A DNA stretch of 32,052 bases from a bacterium c-19. GTDB taxonomy: Bacteria; Bacillota_I; Bacilli_A; Erysipelotrichales; Erysipelotrichaceae. A model generated the notes under the pieces. That model searched no databases. It was given only the letters and a program-made list of their open reading frames with translations, and was not told the DNA's origin. The position numbers and the translations under genes are program-made. Numbering within the stretch: position 1 is the first letter of the stretch; every line of letters starts with the position of its first letter. Of this stretch, positions 1-7,979 are shown piece after piece. The stretch is taken from NCBI GenBank assembly GCA_009917405.1, contig QZED01000024.1, positions 1 to 32,052 on the forward strand, given 5' to 3'.

Positions 1-90
1 CATCATAAAGGCAAATATGTTTTAAAAGAACTTAAAACCAATGATCACTATGTGCTTGAAGAAAAAGAATATGAGTTTGATTATCAATAA
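1..90 (+). CDS. C-terminal end of a surface-type (SpaA/Cna-B-like) protein, partial
   Basis: The first 29 codons are the end of an open frame that enters from outside the window and stops at 88-90. The visible residues include GKYVLKEL and YVLEEKEYEFDY, which resemble the last strands of SpaA/Cna-B prealbumin-like domains, where a G-K-Y-x-L-x-E strand is typical. No LPxTG sorting signal or membrane anchor follows, so the protein would not end like a classical pilin. A hairpin terminator lies directly behind the stop. The family is a guess from a short tail; only the reading frame and its end are firm. Confidence 0.5.
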   Translation, partial: HHKGKYVLKELKTNDHYVLEEKEYEFDYQ

Positions 91-92
91 GT

Positions 93-120
93 AAAAGTAC
101 ACCAAAAGGTGTGCTTTTTT
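93..120 (+). terminator. Rho-independent terminator behind the partial gene
   Basis: An 8-bp stem (96-103 with 108-115, one G-T pair) around an AAAA loop is followed by a run of T to 120. It begins 5 bases after the stop codon at 90 and ends about 20 bases before the next start codon, so it separates the two genes. Confidence 0.8.
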
Positions 121-140
121 AAAGAAAAGAGGTAAAGACA

Positions 141-794
141 GTGTTTAACAGACAACAATATAAAGAGTTTCGTCATGCTCTGAAAAATGGCGTTAATCCT
201 AGGATTTTAGAAAATATGACAGCAGAACAGATGAGAGAAACACTACTAGCTGCAGAAAGCAATTTAGATTTATCTTATTTTACACCTGATGTTTCAGCTG
301 AAAAAATGCATGCGGTAAGAAACTTGTTACTGATAAAAGCTGAAGTTGATCCTGTTTTTGTTCGGTCTTTTAATGCGGAGCAATTACATCAGATAAAATT
401 GGGAATAGATTTAGGATTAGATGTTGAGAAATACCGATATCCTTATCTAACCGGCGGGCAGATGCACAGGATACGTATTGAGTTATTGGCAGCTAAAGTC
501 GTTAATTATGTGAAAGAAAATGGACTTTTAAGTATTTTTACGATATTTAGAACTCGTAGTGATTCTGATGTTGTTCGCTATGCTGAAAAAGTTATTGAGC
601 ATATTGAAAATAACAATCCGCAGCAAGAGCAGGCACCAGATATTAAGAGTTATGTTAATGAGCAATTCATTCCGGCAATCAATGAGGTTCACATGGATGA
701 TATTCATTTAGAAGAATATTTTATATCCCGATTTATTACGGTTCGTTCCAACTCAGAGATGTTTATATTGAAAACTACATTGAGCCGATCATAA
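141..794 (+). CDS. Repeat protein of mobile-element type, C-terminus probably replaced
   Basis: The frame opens with GTG behind an AAAGAGG ribosome site at 126-132. Residues 1-115 consist of about four copies of a 25-26 residue unit; the Q-M/Q-L pair recurs at residues 30-31, 55-56 (K-M), 81-82 and 107-108, followed by I/L-rich helix and a G-L-D-V-like turn. Repeats of this kind are common in proteins of Bacillota integrative elements; their function is unknown to me. From about base 713 the frame overlaps, in another phase, a serine-recombinase remnant, so roughly the last 25 residues are probably not native and the gene looks truncated by a rearrangement. There is no signal peptide or membrane segment. 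It could still be expressed as a shortened soluble protein. Confidence 0.55.
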   Translation: MFNRQQYKEFRHALKNGVNPRILENMTAEQMRETLLAAESNLDLSYFTPDVSAEKMHAVRNLLLIKAEVDPVFVRSFNAEQLHQIKLGIDLGLDVEKYRYPYLTGGQMHRIRIELLAAKVVNYVKENGLLSIFTIFRTRSDSDVVRYAEKVIEHIENNNPQQEQAPDIKSYVNEQFIPAINEVHMDDIHLEEYFISRFITVRSNSEMFILKTTLSRS

Positions 795-1288
795 GTAAAG
801 CTCTTTATATGGTCTCACATAAAGCACAAGAAGTATTAACAAGAGTACCAAAACATTTTTATATTTACGGTGGTCTAGTTTTCTGTAAAAAGTGTGATGG
901 TTATTGCGCTATAAAAATATGAAATGATAGTAGAATTAGAAAAGAAAATAAAACTGAAACAATCTCAGTTTCGTTGTTGCGAAAGGGAATATGATGAATT
1001 TTTATTCGAGGGCGAAGATCTGCGTGAAAAACGGTTGAATTAAGACGAAGAATACAGCAATTAAAAAATGAAGTAGAATTAGTCAAAAATAAACACACTA
1101 AATGTTATGAGAGTTTGAGCAGTACAGGGAAGCGTAAATTGACGCATAAGAAAATAGAGGTGATTAAAATAGCATTTGAAATGAAATCTATCGAGTGCTT
1201 GTGTAAACAGCATACAAAAAATAAGCTATATTCATATATAAAAGTATTTGTAAAAGGGTATTCATATATAAATATGGACAGCCTTTAA
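713..1288 (+). pseudogene. Remnant of a large serine recombinase (C-terminal part, frameshifted)
   Basis: Three consecutive open stretches in different phases (713-922, 918-1043, 1040-1288) read as one decayed protein. The first contains IYYGSFQL and IEPIISKALY, matching the N-P-I-Y-Y-G and H-E-P-I-I-S-x-E-L motifs at the end of the Recombinase domain, followed by YGGLVFCKKC, the start of the recombinase zinc beta-ribbon (C-x-x-C). The second and third are Lys/Glu-rich coiled-coil-like sequence (ELEKKIKLKQ, RRIQQLKNEVEL), as expected for the coiled-coil C-terminus of large serine integrases. The catalytic serine domain is absent. Large serine recombinases integrate and excise prophages and conjugative transposons, so this is likely the scar of a lost element. 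Assignment of the first stretch is good; the third stretch could belong to something else. Confidence 0.6.
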
Positions 1289-1304
1289 AACTAGCTAATA
1301 AAAT

Positions 1305-1389
1305 TAGCCATTTTGCTTGCCAAATATGGCTATAAAGGCTCGCATTAAGATAATAAAAGCCGTATTTACGGCATGCTGCATATTTTTTT
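1305..1389 (+). terminator. Two hairpins between the recombinase scar and the lysS promoter
   Basis: Bases 1305-1332 fold as TAGCCAT/ATGGCTA extended inward by TTTG/CAAA with one bulge. Bases 1359-1372 form a second small stem (GCCGT/ACGGC), and a run of seven T at 1383-1389 follows after about ten bases. Either could stop rightward transcription before lysS, but neither is a textbook terminator because the T run is not flush with the stem. No gene is visible in 1289-1464. Confidence 0.35.
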
Positions 1390-1464
1390 GTTTTATACAA
1401 AGGGTGAACTCTTATTGAAAGGCAATTGCGTTCCTCGGATATAAATGATCCTATTTCATTCATA

Positions 1465-1493
1465 TTGACAAGCGAAACAGAAAACGATATAAT
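1465..1493 (+). promoter_or_regulatory. Consensus sigma-A promoter for lysS
   Basis: TTGACA at 1465-1470 and TATAAT at 1488-1493 are both perfect consensus hexamers with the optimal 17-base spacer. Transcription should start near 1500, at the 5' edge of the T-box leader. A fully consensus promoter fits a gene whose control is exerted downstream by antitermination. Confidence 0.85.
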
Positions 1494-1499
1494 CATACT

Positions 1500-1741
1500 G
1501 AAATAGAGCGTTGATAAGAAAAGTAGTCCATGCAGAAGCGATAGAGAAATGCGACCATAGGCTGAAAGTCGCATCCGTGAAGCATCGATGAAAATAAAGA
1601 CTTGGAGCTATCCTAAAGGACGTTTGCCTCACGTTATGAGGTTACTTGACTACAAGTAGATAAGACTGTATATGTGAATATACAGTGAAACAGGGTGGTA
1701 CCGCGAAGTGAATCTCGCCCCTTACGGGTGAGTTTTTTTAT
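1500..1741 (+). promoter_or_regulatory. T-box leader (lysine-type) with terminator
   Basis: The T-box antiterminator sequence AGGGTGGTACCGCG lies at 1692-1705 and binds the free 3' end of uncharged tRNA. Stem I runs from about 1520 to 1613: TAGTCC near 1524-1529 pairs with GGAGCTA, and an inner TGCGAC/GTCGCA helix encloses the conserved GCTGAAAG region. A GAA at 1590-1592 precedes a lysine codon AAA at 1596-1598 (AAG at 1597-1599 is the alternative reading), which fits the downstream lysyl-tRNA synthetase. The competing terminator is CTCGCCC/GGGTGAG (1714-1720 with 1726-1732) followed by seven T. Expected logic, known for the class: uncharged tRNA-Lys stabilises the antiterminator and switches lysS on. 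Confidence 0.92.
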
Positions 1742-1748
1742 TTTATAA

Positions 1749-3266
<1,518 letters not shown>

Positions 3267-3421
3267 TCTGCATACATTCAAATAACACGATAAATAAAGG
3301 TTATAATGAACAATGGAGTATAAGGGGATAACGAGATTTACCCCCAACATACCTCCAAAAACAGAAATTGGCAGGTGGAGTATAAAAAGGGGTTGTGACA
3401 ACTAAACAGGCCCCAAAAGAT

Positions 3422-3465
3422 AAAAAATACGTCCAATCTCAATAGAGAGAAGGGGCGTATTTTTT
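3422..3465 (+). terminator. Strong hairpin at the left end of the IS, upstream of the transposase
   Basis: AAAAAATACG at 3422-3431 pairs with CGTATTTTTT at 3456-3465, with additional TCC/GGG pairing and an inner TCTC/GAGA stem. It acts as a terminator in both orientations. Insertion sequences often carry such a hairpin to stop readthrough from neighbours into the transposase. Confidence 0.7.
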
Positions 3466-3467
3466 GG

Positions 3468-3473
3468 TATAAT
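3468..3473 (+). promoter_or_regulatory. -10 box only 6 bases before the transposase start
   Basis: A perfect TATAAT ends at 3473 and the ATG begins at 3480. Transcription from this box would start at or next to the ATG, giving a leaderless message; no ribosome-binding site is present. The expected -35 position falls within the terminator hairpin, and no clear hexamer is visible there. Confidence 0.45.
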
Positions 3474-3479
3474 TTAGGT

Positions 3480-3971
3480 ATGAAAAGTACTCAAATTAAC
3501 CAAGGAAATTATAACGCATTTCAGTCCTATATGCTACTACAAATTCCAGGAAATTTTAATATCATTGCCAAGGACGATATCTTCTATACAATTCTTGAAA
3601 TTGTGGAGGGAGTTAAATTAAGTGATTTTATCAATTTCAAGAGAACCAGAAGTGACGGCTATGACAGACAGGCTTTATTTTCTGCTCTGCTTCTCTCACT
3701 CGCGATACATGGAAAATTGATTTCCCTGCGTAATCTAGAGAGAGAATGCAGATATGATGTTAGATTTCAGAGTCTTCTCAACAGTGGACGACCAAGCTAT
3801 AAAACATTTGAGCGATTCATCAATGAAGAACTAAGCATGAATATCGAGGAACTTTTGAAAAAATTGAATCTCTACATTATGAATCGTATCTATATATGCA
3901 AAGATATCTTATATATTGACGGCACCAAATTTGAAGCATATGCATATCAAGATATGATAAAAATGAATTGA
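3480..3971 (+). pseudogene. IS1182-family transposase, N-terminal third only
   Basis: The 163-residue product opens like IS1182 transposases: residues 16-52 (YMLLQIPGNFN, DIFYTILEIVEGVKL), the DUF772-type helical region with DRQALFSALLLSLAIHG and LRNLERECRYDVRF, then SYKTFERFINEEL. It ends just after LYIDGTKFEA, which holds the first catalytic aspartate of the DDE core. The remaining two catalytic residues are missing, so it cannot transpose on its own. The last few residues (YQDMIKMN) are probably read from the deletion junction. If translated, it could only act as a truncated DNA-binding fragment. Confidence 0.8.
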
Positions 3972-4002
3972 GATAATGTGGAAAACTTATAAAACATAAC
4001 AG

Positions 4003-4047
4003 TGCCAGTATTATAAAATGGTAATAACAAATAATTGGCATTTTTTC
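4003..4047 (+). terminator. Hairpin with T run behind the truncated transposase
   Basis: TGCCA at 4004-4008 pairs with TGGCA at 4037-4041, extended inward by TATTAT/ATAAT, and six T follow directly. It lies about 30 bases behind the broken transposase and isolates it from the agr-like operon. Bases 4048-4227 hold only the right end of the insertion element; I see no gene there. Confidence 0.55.
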
Positions 4048-4227
4048 ATAATCCCTTGTTTCAGCAGGTTATATCGACTTTTACATAATTGTTTTGCCTG
4101 ACAAATAGAAAAAGGCTGCGACCTAGACTTTTTGCCTAGTTGTCACAGTTCCTTATTTTATCACTAAATTCGTAAGAAATTGCGAAAATATAAACAGAAA
4201 TAAAATAACTTCGAAAAATATTACAAA

Positions 4228-4256
4228 TTGATTTTCAATAAAAATAATATTATAAT
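4228..4256 (+). promoter_or_regulatory. Promoter of the agr-like operon
   Basis: TTGATT (4228-4233), a 17-base spacer and TATAAT (4251-4256) make a good sigma-A promoter about 36 bases before the response-regulator start. The -35 hexamer lies inside a small inverted repeat, ATTGA-TTT-TCAAT, which may be chance in such AT-rich sequence. The likely transcript covers the response regulator, kinase, AgrB-like and PadR-like genes. Confidence 0.75.
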
Positions 4257-4292
4257 GTTTAATGGAATGAATGTATTTTGGAGGAAGACTTT

Positions 4293-4997
4293 ATGTTTCA
4301 AATAGCTGTAATAGATGATGAAGATGTTATCCGCGAGATGATTATAAAAATAATAAACACTGAATTGGTAAATGTAGAGATAGAATATAAGATTACTTCA
4401 GTCTCAAATATAACAGATTTTTTTAGACATGATATATCATATGATTTAGCAATTTTGGACATAGAGATTGGTTTAGAGAATGGCATAGAGCTATCAAAAA
4501 TGATTTATGATAAGTATCCCCAATGTATAATAGTTTTTATTACTTCTTATGAGCGTTATATGAAGGATTCTTTTGGCTTGAATGTTTTTAATTATATAAC
4601 TAAAGATGAATGTACTTATAGATTACCGATTGTTCTTAAATCAATATTGAAAATATTATTAGAAAAATCTTTATTCAATTTAAAAACAGAAAATGGATTT
4701 ATGACTTATAAAGCAGAAGAAATAGTTTACTTCTATATTGATAATAGACGTATTTATATGAAAACAGACGAAGAAATTCAGGTGTATTACACAAGTATGA
4801 AAAAGCTAATAACTGAATTAAACGATAATTTTTCTTTCGTAGGAAGTAAATATATCGTAAATATGAATAAAATAAGGAACATTGTAAACGGTGTTATTGA
4901 ACTAGAAAATGATGAATGCATTTTTATCCCTAAAGGCAAAGTTAAAAGATTTGCAGATAAATATAAAAGATTTTTAATGATAAAGGTAAAAGATTAG
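4293..4997 (+). CDS. LytTR-type response regulator (AgrA/ComE-like)
   Basis: A cytoplasmic transcription factor activated by phosphorylation. Residues 1-120 form a receiver domain: acidic pocket D8-D9, phospho-acceptor D56 in LAILDIEIG, and the conserved T/S in VFITSYE. Residues 135-230 are a LytTR DNA-binding domain (EIVYFYIDNRRIYM, then SKYIVNMNKI). This combination is typical of AgrA, which binds paired direct repeats at the pheromone and target promoters. The start ATG at 4293 has GGAGGAAG at 4280-4287; an earlier in-frame TTG at 4278 overlaps that site and is unlikely. The kinase gene begins one base after the stop, so the two are co-translated partners. The gene is very AT-rich compared with lysS, which suggests acquisition by transfer. 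Confidence 0.9.
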   Translation: MFQIAVIDDEDVIREMIIKIINTELVNVEIEYKITSVSNITDFFRHDISYDLAILDIEIGLENGIELSKMIYDKYPQCIIVFITSYERYMKDSFGLNVFNYITKDECTYRLPIVLKSILKILLEKSLFNLKTENGFMTYKAEEIVYFYIDNRRIYMKTDEEIQVYYTSMKKLITELNDNFSFVGSKYIVNMNKIRNIVNGVIELENDECIFIPKGKVKRFADKYKRFLMIKVKD

Positions 4998-4998
4998 T

Positions 4999-6282
4999 AT
5001 GGAGACAATGAGCGTTTTTTTTGAATATCTTTTTTGCTTAATAGATGTTTTATTGCTGGATAAACTTTGCAGCATTAATTTTGAATGTAAAAGATCTCCA
5101 CTTTTAAAGGCCTTTATTTTTCTTCTAGCTGGTCTATTTATTATGATTATTTCATCAATCGATTCTTCTATAAATTATTTACTGAACTTCTTTGTTTTAT
5201 ATATTTTCATAGATATTCTTTACGAGGATAAAAACAGGAAGGTTTTAATACCGTTTGTCTTTGTTTTTTACACAATTTATGGCTTACTCACAATGTTTTT
5301 CTTATCTATTATATCACTTGTGACATTCAGCAATATAGAGTATTTTCTTCTTACAAGTTCTATTCAAAGAATTATATATGTTTTGTTATCTAGATTAATT
5401 ATGTATATAATACTTATTATATATGGCAAGAAAAAGAACAAGACGGTTAATGTATCTTTATTTGAATCAAGTTATCTTATATTTTTCTTTATATCATGTT
5501 TATCATTATTAATTAGTCTTTATGATGTTGTTATGAGAAGAGATAATGAATTATTAATAACTGATATTGTATTATTAATGATTTCAATTGTAATTATGAT
5601 AACTTGTTTATTTAAACTTGTTGTTTCTTATATAAACACTAAAATGGAAAATGCAGAATATAAACATAAATTATATCTTAAGGAAATTAAACAAAAATAT
5701 TATTTAAAGTCTGCCGAACAGAATGCTGAAATTATAAAGATTAAACATGATATGAAAAACCATTTTATATCTTTGGGTTTTTTATTAGAAGCAGGGAAAA
5801 TAGAAGAAGCGATTCTTTATTTAAGTAATCTCTCAAGTAATTCATCATTAAAGAAAAGTCAATATTCAGATAATCTGATTTTGAATGCTTTATTAAACAA
5901 TAAAGTTACAAAAAATCAAGATATCAAATTTGAAATAGCAATAGATATAGGTAATATTAAAGTATCTGATATTGATTTAAGCATATTATTAGGTAACTCA
6001 TTAGATAATGCTATAGAAGCAGTTAAAAAACTCAAAAAAGATGATAGAAAGATTTTTATTGAAATTAAGCAACAAAAGACTATTTTATATTTTAAAATAG
6101 TTAATAAAGCAAAGAATATCAAGATGAATAAAAATAATGAACTAATTACAAATAAGAAAGATAAAAGTTTCCATAATATTGGGATGAAAAATATGATACA
6201 AGTCGCAAAAAAATATAATGGTGATTTGAATTATAATTTTACAAATAATGTTTTTACTCTAGAAATATTTTTGTTTATTTAG
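4999..6282 (+). CDS. AgrC-like sensor histidine kinase (GHKL type)
   Basis: This membrane receptor kinase probably senses a cyclic peptide outside and phosphorylates the adjacent regulator. Residues 1-210 are hydrophobic with about six membrane segments (for example 36-52, 60-74, 83-108, 126-142, 156-177, 187-210). A coiled linker at 215-245 leads to the H-box IKHDMKNHF with H250, D251 and N254, as in AgrC and other HPK10-type kinases. The N-box is LLGNSLDNAIEA (N333, N337), and a weak G-box (HNIGMKNM) lies at 392-399. Length, 427 residues, is normal for AgrC. It is separated from the response regulator by one base. The 93 bases behind it before the agrB-like gene hold no terminator I can see. 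Confidence 0.9.
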   Translation: METMSVFFEYLFCLIDVLLLDKLCSINFECKRSPLLKAFIFLLAGLFIMIISSIDSSINYLLNFFVLYIFIDILYEDKNRKVLIPFVFVFYTIYGLLTMFFLSIISLVTFSNIEYFLLTSSIQRIIYVLLSRLIMYIILIIYGKKKNKTVNVSLFESSYLIFFFISCLSLLISLYDVVMRRDNELLITDIVLLMISIVIMITCLFKLVVSYINTKMENAEYKHKLYLKEIKQKYYLKSAEQNAEIIKIKHDMKNHFISLGFLLEAGKIEEAILYLSNLSSNSSLKKSQYSDNLILNALLNNKVTKNQDIKFEIAIDIGNIKVSDIDLSILLGNSLDNAIEAVKKLKKDDRKIFIEIKQQKTILYFKIVNKAKNIKMNKNNELITNKKDKSFHNIGMKNMIQVAKKYNGDLNYNFTNNVFTLEIFLFI

Positions 6283-6375
6283 TCATTCATTATTCCTTTT
6301 TAGTCTTTGAAGCTGTTTTTATCCGATATTAGTTTTATATTTTAACAGTAATTTGTCTAAATTGAGGTTGATATT

Positions 6376-6906
6376 ATGCTAACAGGTATTTCAAAATTTT
6401 GTGCAAGCGCTCTGCTTAAAAAAGGGGCAATAGAAGAAAGAGATGTAAACGATGTAAGATTTGGAATTGAAGTATTTATAACACATATAATTACTTTTAG
6501 TTCTATTCTTATAATAGGAATAATGATAGATTATTTTATGGAAACTGCCTTGTTTTGTTTTGTGTTTTGTCCTTTAAGATCATTCTCAAATGGCTTTCAT
6601 GCAAAAACTTTTTCCCAATGTTTTATATTATCGAACGCAACATATTTATTTATACTTATAGTTCAAAATTATGTATCTGAATATATAATTCTTATAATTT
6701 TGATGCTTCTGTCTTTTGTTAAATTAATATATCATTATAGGGGGGAAAAGGTATATGTAGTAGAAAATAAATTTTTTATTTTATACTTTTTTGTTAGCTT
6801 ATTATTAAAAAATTCATTAATTTTATGCACATTACTAATCGTATTGGTTTTTGATAAAGGAGAAAAACTGTGCCAAGACAAAAAACATATTCAAATCAGA
6901 AATTAA
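6376..6906 (+). CDS. agrB: AgrB-like pheromone-processing membrane peptidase
   Basis: AgrB is an integral membrane cysteine endopeptidase that removes the C-terminal tail of the pheromone precursor and helps close the macrocycle. The 176-residue length fits the family (about 180-200). Catalytic candidates are H75 in SNGFHAKT and C82 in SQCFILSN, seven residues apart as in AgrB proteins; the preceding R68-S69 belongs to the family's R-R/R-S-x-x-G-G-x-H-A region. Hydrophobic segments flank them (about 34-50, 55-66, 86-118, 132-160). GAGG at 6365-6368 precedes the ATG. The C-terminus overlaps the PadR-like gene by 37 bases, so the two are translationally linked. Its substrate is presumably the short peptide encoded at 7384. 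Confidence 0.9.
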   Translation: MLTGISKFCASALLKKGAIEERDVNDVRFGIEVFITHIITFSSILIIGIMIDYFMETALFCFVFCPLRSFSNGFHAKTFSQCFILSNATYLFILIVQNYVSEYIILIILMLLSFVKLIYHYRGEKVYVVENKFFILYFFVSLLLKNSLILCTLLIVLVFDKGEKLCQDKKHIQIRN

Positions 6907-7199
6907 CGGATGAAAGTTTATTAGCATTAACAATTATTAGTAATTGTGATTTATCAGGGAAAGAGATTATAAAAGAGATACAGATACAAACAAAAAATAA
7001 ATTTATCCTATCTACTTCGACTATATATCAAATTATTAAAAATTTAAAAAATTATGGGTTTGTTGATCAAATAAAGAAAATCGGCAAACAGAAATATATT
7101 CATATTACAGATTATGGATTGGAAATTTTGTATAGAGAAATAAAACGAAGAAAAGATTATTTAACTACATTAAATAACATTATTGAAGATAACAAATAA
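6870..7199 (+). CDS. PadR-like winged-helix regulator inside the agr locus
   Basis: A 109-residue, highly basic small protein. Residues 12-80 read as a PadR-type winged helix: SLLALTIISNCDLSGKEII (helices 1-2), STSTIYQIIKNLKNYGFVD (recognition helix and the start of the wing) and KIGKQKYIHITDYGLEIL (wing, then the return helix). The tail has one short helix that could serve for dimerisation. GTG at 6870 is preceded by AAAGGAG (6857-6862), so the gene starts within agrB and overlaps it by 37 bases. PadR proteins are usually repressors that bind short palindromes. The nearest palindrome lies in the agrD promoter 130 bases downstream. Such a regulator is not part of canonical agr operons. The effector is unknown. 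Confidence 0.75.
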   Translation: MPRQKTYSNQKLTDESLLALTIISNCDLSGKEIIKEIQIQTKNKFILSTSTIYQIIKNLKNYGFVDQIKKIGKQKYIHITDYGLEILYREIKRRKDYLTTLNNIIEDNK

Positions 7200-7326
7200 G
7201 ACTAACTAAGTTTTCTTAGTCATGTACAGAAGTTGATTGTCAATCCAATAAATACAACATAGCTTATTTATGAATAACAATGGAAAAACGCAAAATAATC
7301 AATAAACAATCCGTTATAGTCAATAT

Positions 7327-7357
7327 TAGTAACATTACTAGTAAACTATGATATGAT
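7327..7357 (+). promoter_or_regulatory. agrD promoter with inverted repeat over the -35 position
   Basis: A -10 box TATGAT lies at 7352-7357, 26 bases before the agrD start. Its -35 position has no good hexamer and instead carries TAGTAA-CA-TTACTA (7327-7340), an inverted repeat with 6-base arms, followed by a second partial TAGT-AA-ACTA. A weak -35 covered by a dyad is what one expects of a promoter needing an activator or blocked by a repressor. The LytTR and PadR proteins encoded just upstream are the obvious candidates; the sequence does not say which. Confidence 0.5.
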
Positions 7358-7383
7358 TTAAACATTGATAAGGAGGGAAACAT

Positions 7384-7482
7384 ATGTTAAATTTCTTTGG
7401 TCAATTTATGTTAAAGATTGCTAGTTTAACAGATACATATTCTTTATGGGACTTTTATACACCGAAACGTTATGAAGATTAG
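7384..7482 (+). CDS. agrD: AgrD-like cyclic pheromone precursor (32 residues)
   Basis: This very short gene has an excellent ribosome site, AAGGAGGG at 7370-7377, 6 bases before ATG. The peptide has the three parts of AgrD: an amphipathic helix (MLNFFGQFMLKIASLTD, residues 1-17), a core TYSLWDFY (18-25) and a charged tail TPKRYED (26-32). Classical AgrD has a cysteine at the ring position; here no cysteine exists, and S20 would form a lactone instead, as known for staphylococcal S. intermedius-group and enterococcal GBAP peptides. Cutting after F24 gives the ring S-L-W-D-F and leaves proline at +3 of the tail, the arrangement in S. aureus AgrD. The core also recalls the C-L-W-F ring of Clostridium perfringens. 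The gene has its own promoter, downstream of agrB. Confidence 0.82.
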   Translation: MLNFFGQFMLKIASLTDTYSLWDFYTPKRYED

Positions 7483-7580
7483 TTTGGTTGAAAATGTCAC
7501 AAATGTACATGGTCTGGTATCATGTGTCCTTTTATCATTTCTTTTCCCTTGTATTTACATAATGACTTAATTATATATAA

Positions 7581-7602
7581 AAAACCTCATTAAGAGGCAT
7601 TA
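7581..7602 (-). terminator. Minus-strand terminator downstream of agrD
   Basis: Read on the minus strand, CCTC-TTAAT-GAGG is followed immediately by six T. It lies right behind the TAA stop (7602-7600) of a minus-strand reading frame, and so suggests that something was once transcribed leftward here. The stem is short (4 bp, extendable by weak pairs). Confidence 0.5.
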
Positions 7603-7755
7603 AATCAAGATACTATTAATCCTTTTAAGGGTCAAAGCTGTTGGTAAGAGGACTCCTTCAGGAATAGCAAAAGAAGCAAAAGTATTAGTAACTTGAACAA
7701 AGTGGAAGCCAGTGCCTTGAGACGCTGACTGGTAATAGAGCCTTATAGGCTCAGA
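7600..7755 (-). pseudogene. Decayed minus-strand reading frame or structured RNA, unidentified
   Basis: A minus-strand frame of 51 codons without a start codon ends at 7600, flush with a terminator. It begins after an in-frame TGA, and plausible coding continues upstream of that stop (KFEPPLKRIV). The product includes GFHFVQVTNTFASFAIPEGV and LPTALTLKRINSIL. I do not recognise the family. Alternatively the same stretch may be a structured RNA, because GAGCCT-TAT-AGGCTC near 7738-7752 and CCAGT/ACTGG around 7707-7730 form hairpins. It looks like a scar of an element that stood between agrD and the secreted-protein gene. Confidence 0.35.
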
Positions 7756-7899
7756 TCAAACTATCCGTTTTAATGGTGGTTCAAATTTTAAATAATACTA
7801 ATGAGCATAAATCATTCTATTAAGATGTTAGAATTTTAAAAAATACAGAAAGTGTTTTTCTATATAAATCATTCAAAAGTCTGGAATAATCATTTCTTT

Positions 7900-7927
7900 T
7901 TGATTAAGGGGTTAAGCATGGTATTAT
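7900..7927 (+). promoter_or_regulatory. Promoter of the secreted bacteriocin-like gene
   Basis: TTGATT (7900-7905), a 16-base spacer and TATTAT (7922-7927) precede the start codon by 53 bases. The rest of 7483-7899 holds the minus-strand scar and AT-rich sequence. TACAGAA at 7844-7850 also occurs upstream of agrD at 7225-7231, with 13 of 17 bases shared over the longer stretch. Confidence 0.55.
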
Positions 7928-7979
7928 GGAGACGTAAAGAAGAGCATAGTGTCATGGATTATTAACAGGAGGAAAGTTT

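Larger units (their letters stand above)
3390..4152 (+). mobile_element. Internally deleted IS1182-like insertion sequence
   Basis: The ends share an 11-base inverted repeat: TGTGACAACTA at 3394-3404 and its complement at 4137-4147, with further partial similarity outside (GGTTGTG against GGAACTGTG on the other strand). Between them lies only the first third of a transposase (3480-3971) and 180 bases of noncoding right end. Family members are about 1.6-1.8 kb, so roughly 1 kb of coding sequence is missing. The element sits directly between lysS and the AT-rich agr-like island, so it may mark an insertion or recombination junction. Exact outer ends and target duplication are not certain. Confidence 0.7.

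Noticed and set aside
1300-1400. Possible CRISPR-like repeats near the hairpins upstream of lysS
   Set aside because: The repeats are inverted hairpin arms, not regularly spaced direct repeats; no CRISPR array is present anywhere in the window.
1188-1574. 128-codon minus-strand frame opposite the lysS leader
   Set aside because: It runs antisense across the lysS promoter and most of T-box Stem I, has no ribosome site and no family resemblance; the plus-strand regulatory features explain the sequence.
7600-7800. tRNA or tmRNA suggested by a GGTTCAAAT stretch near 7787
   Set aside because: No acceptor stem, anticodon arm or CCA end can be placed around it.
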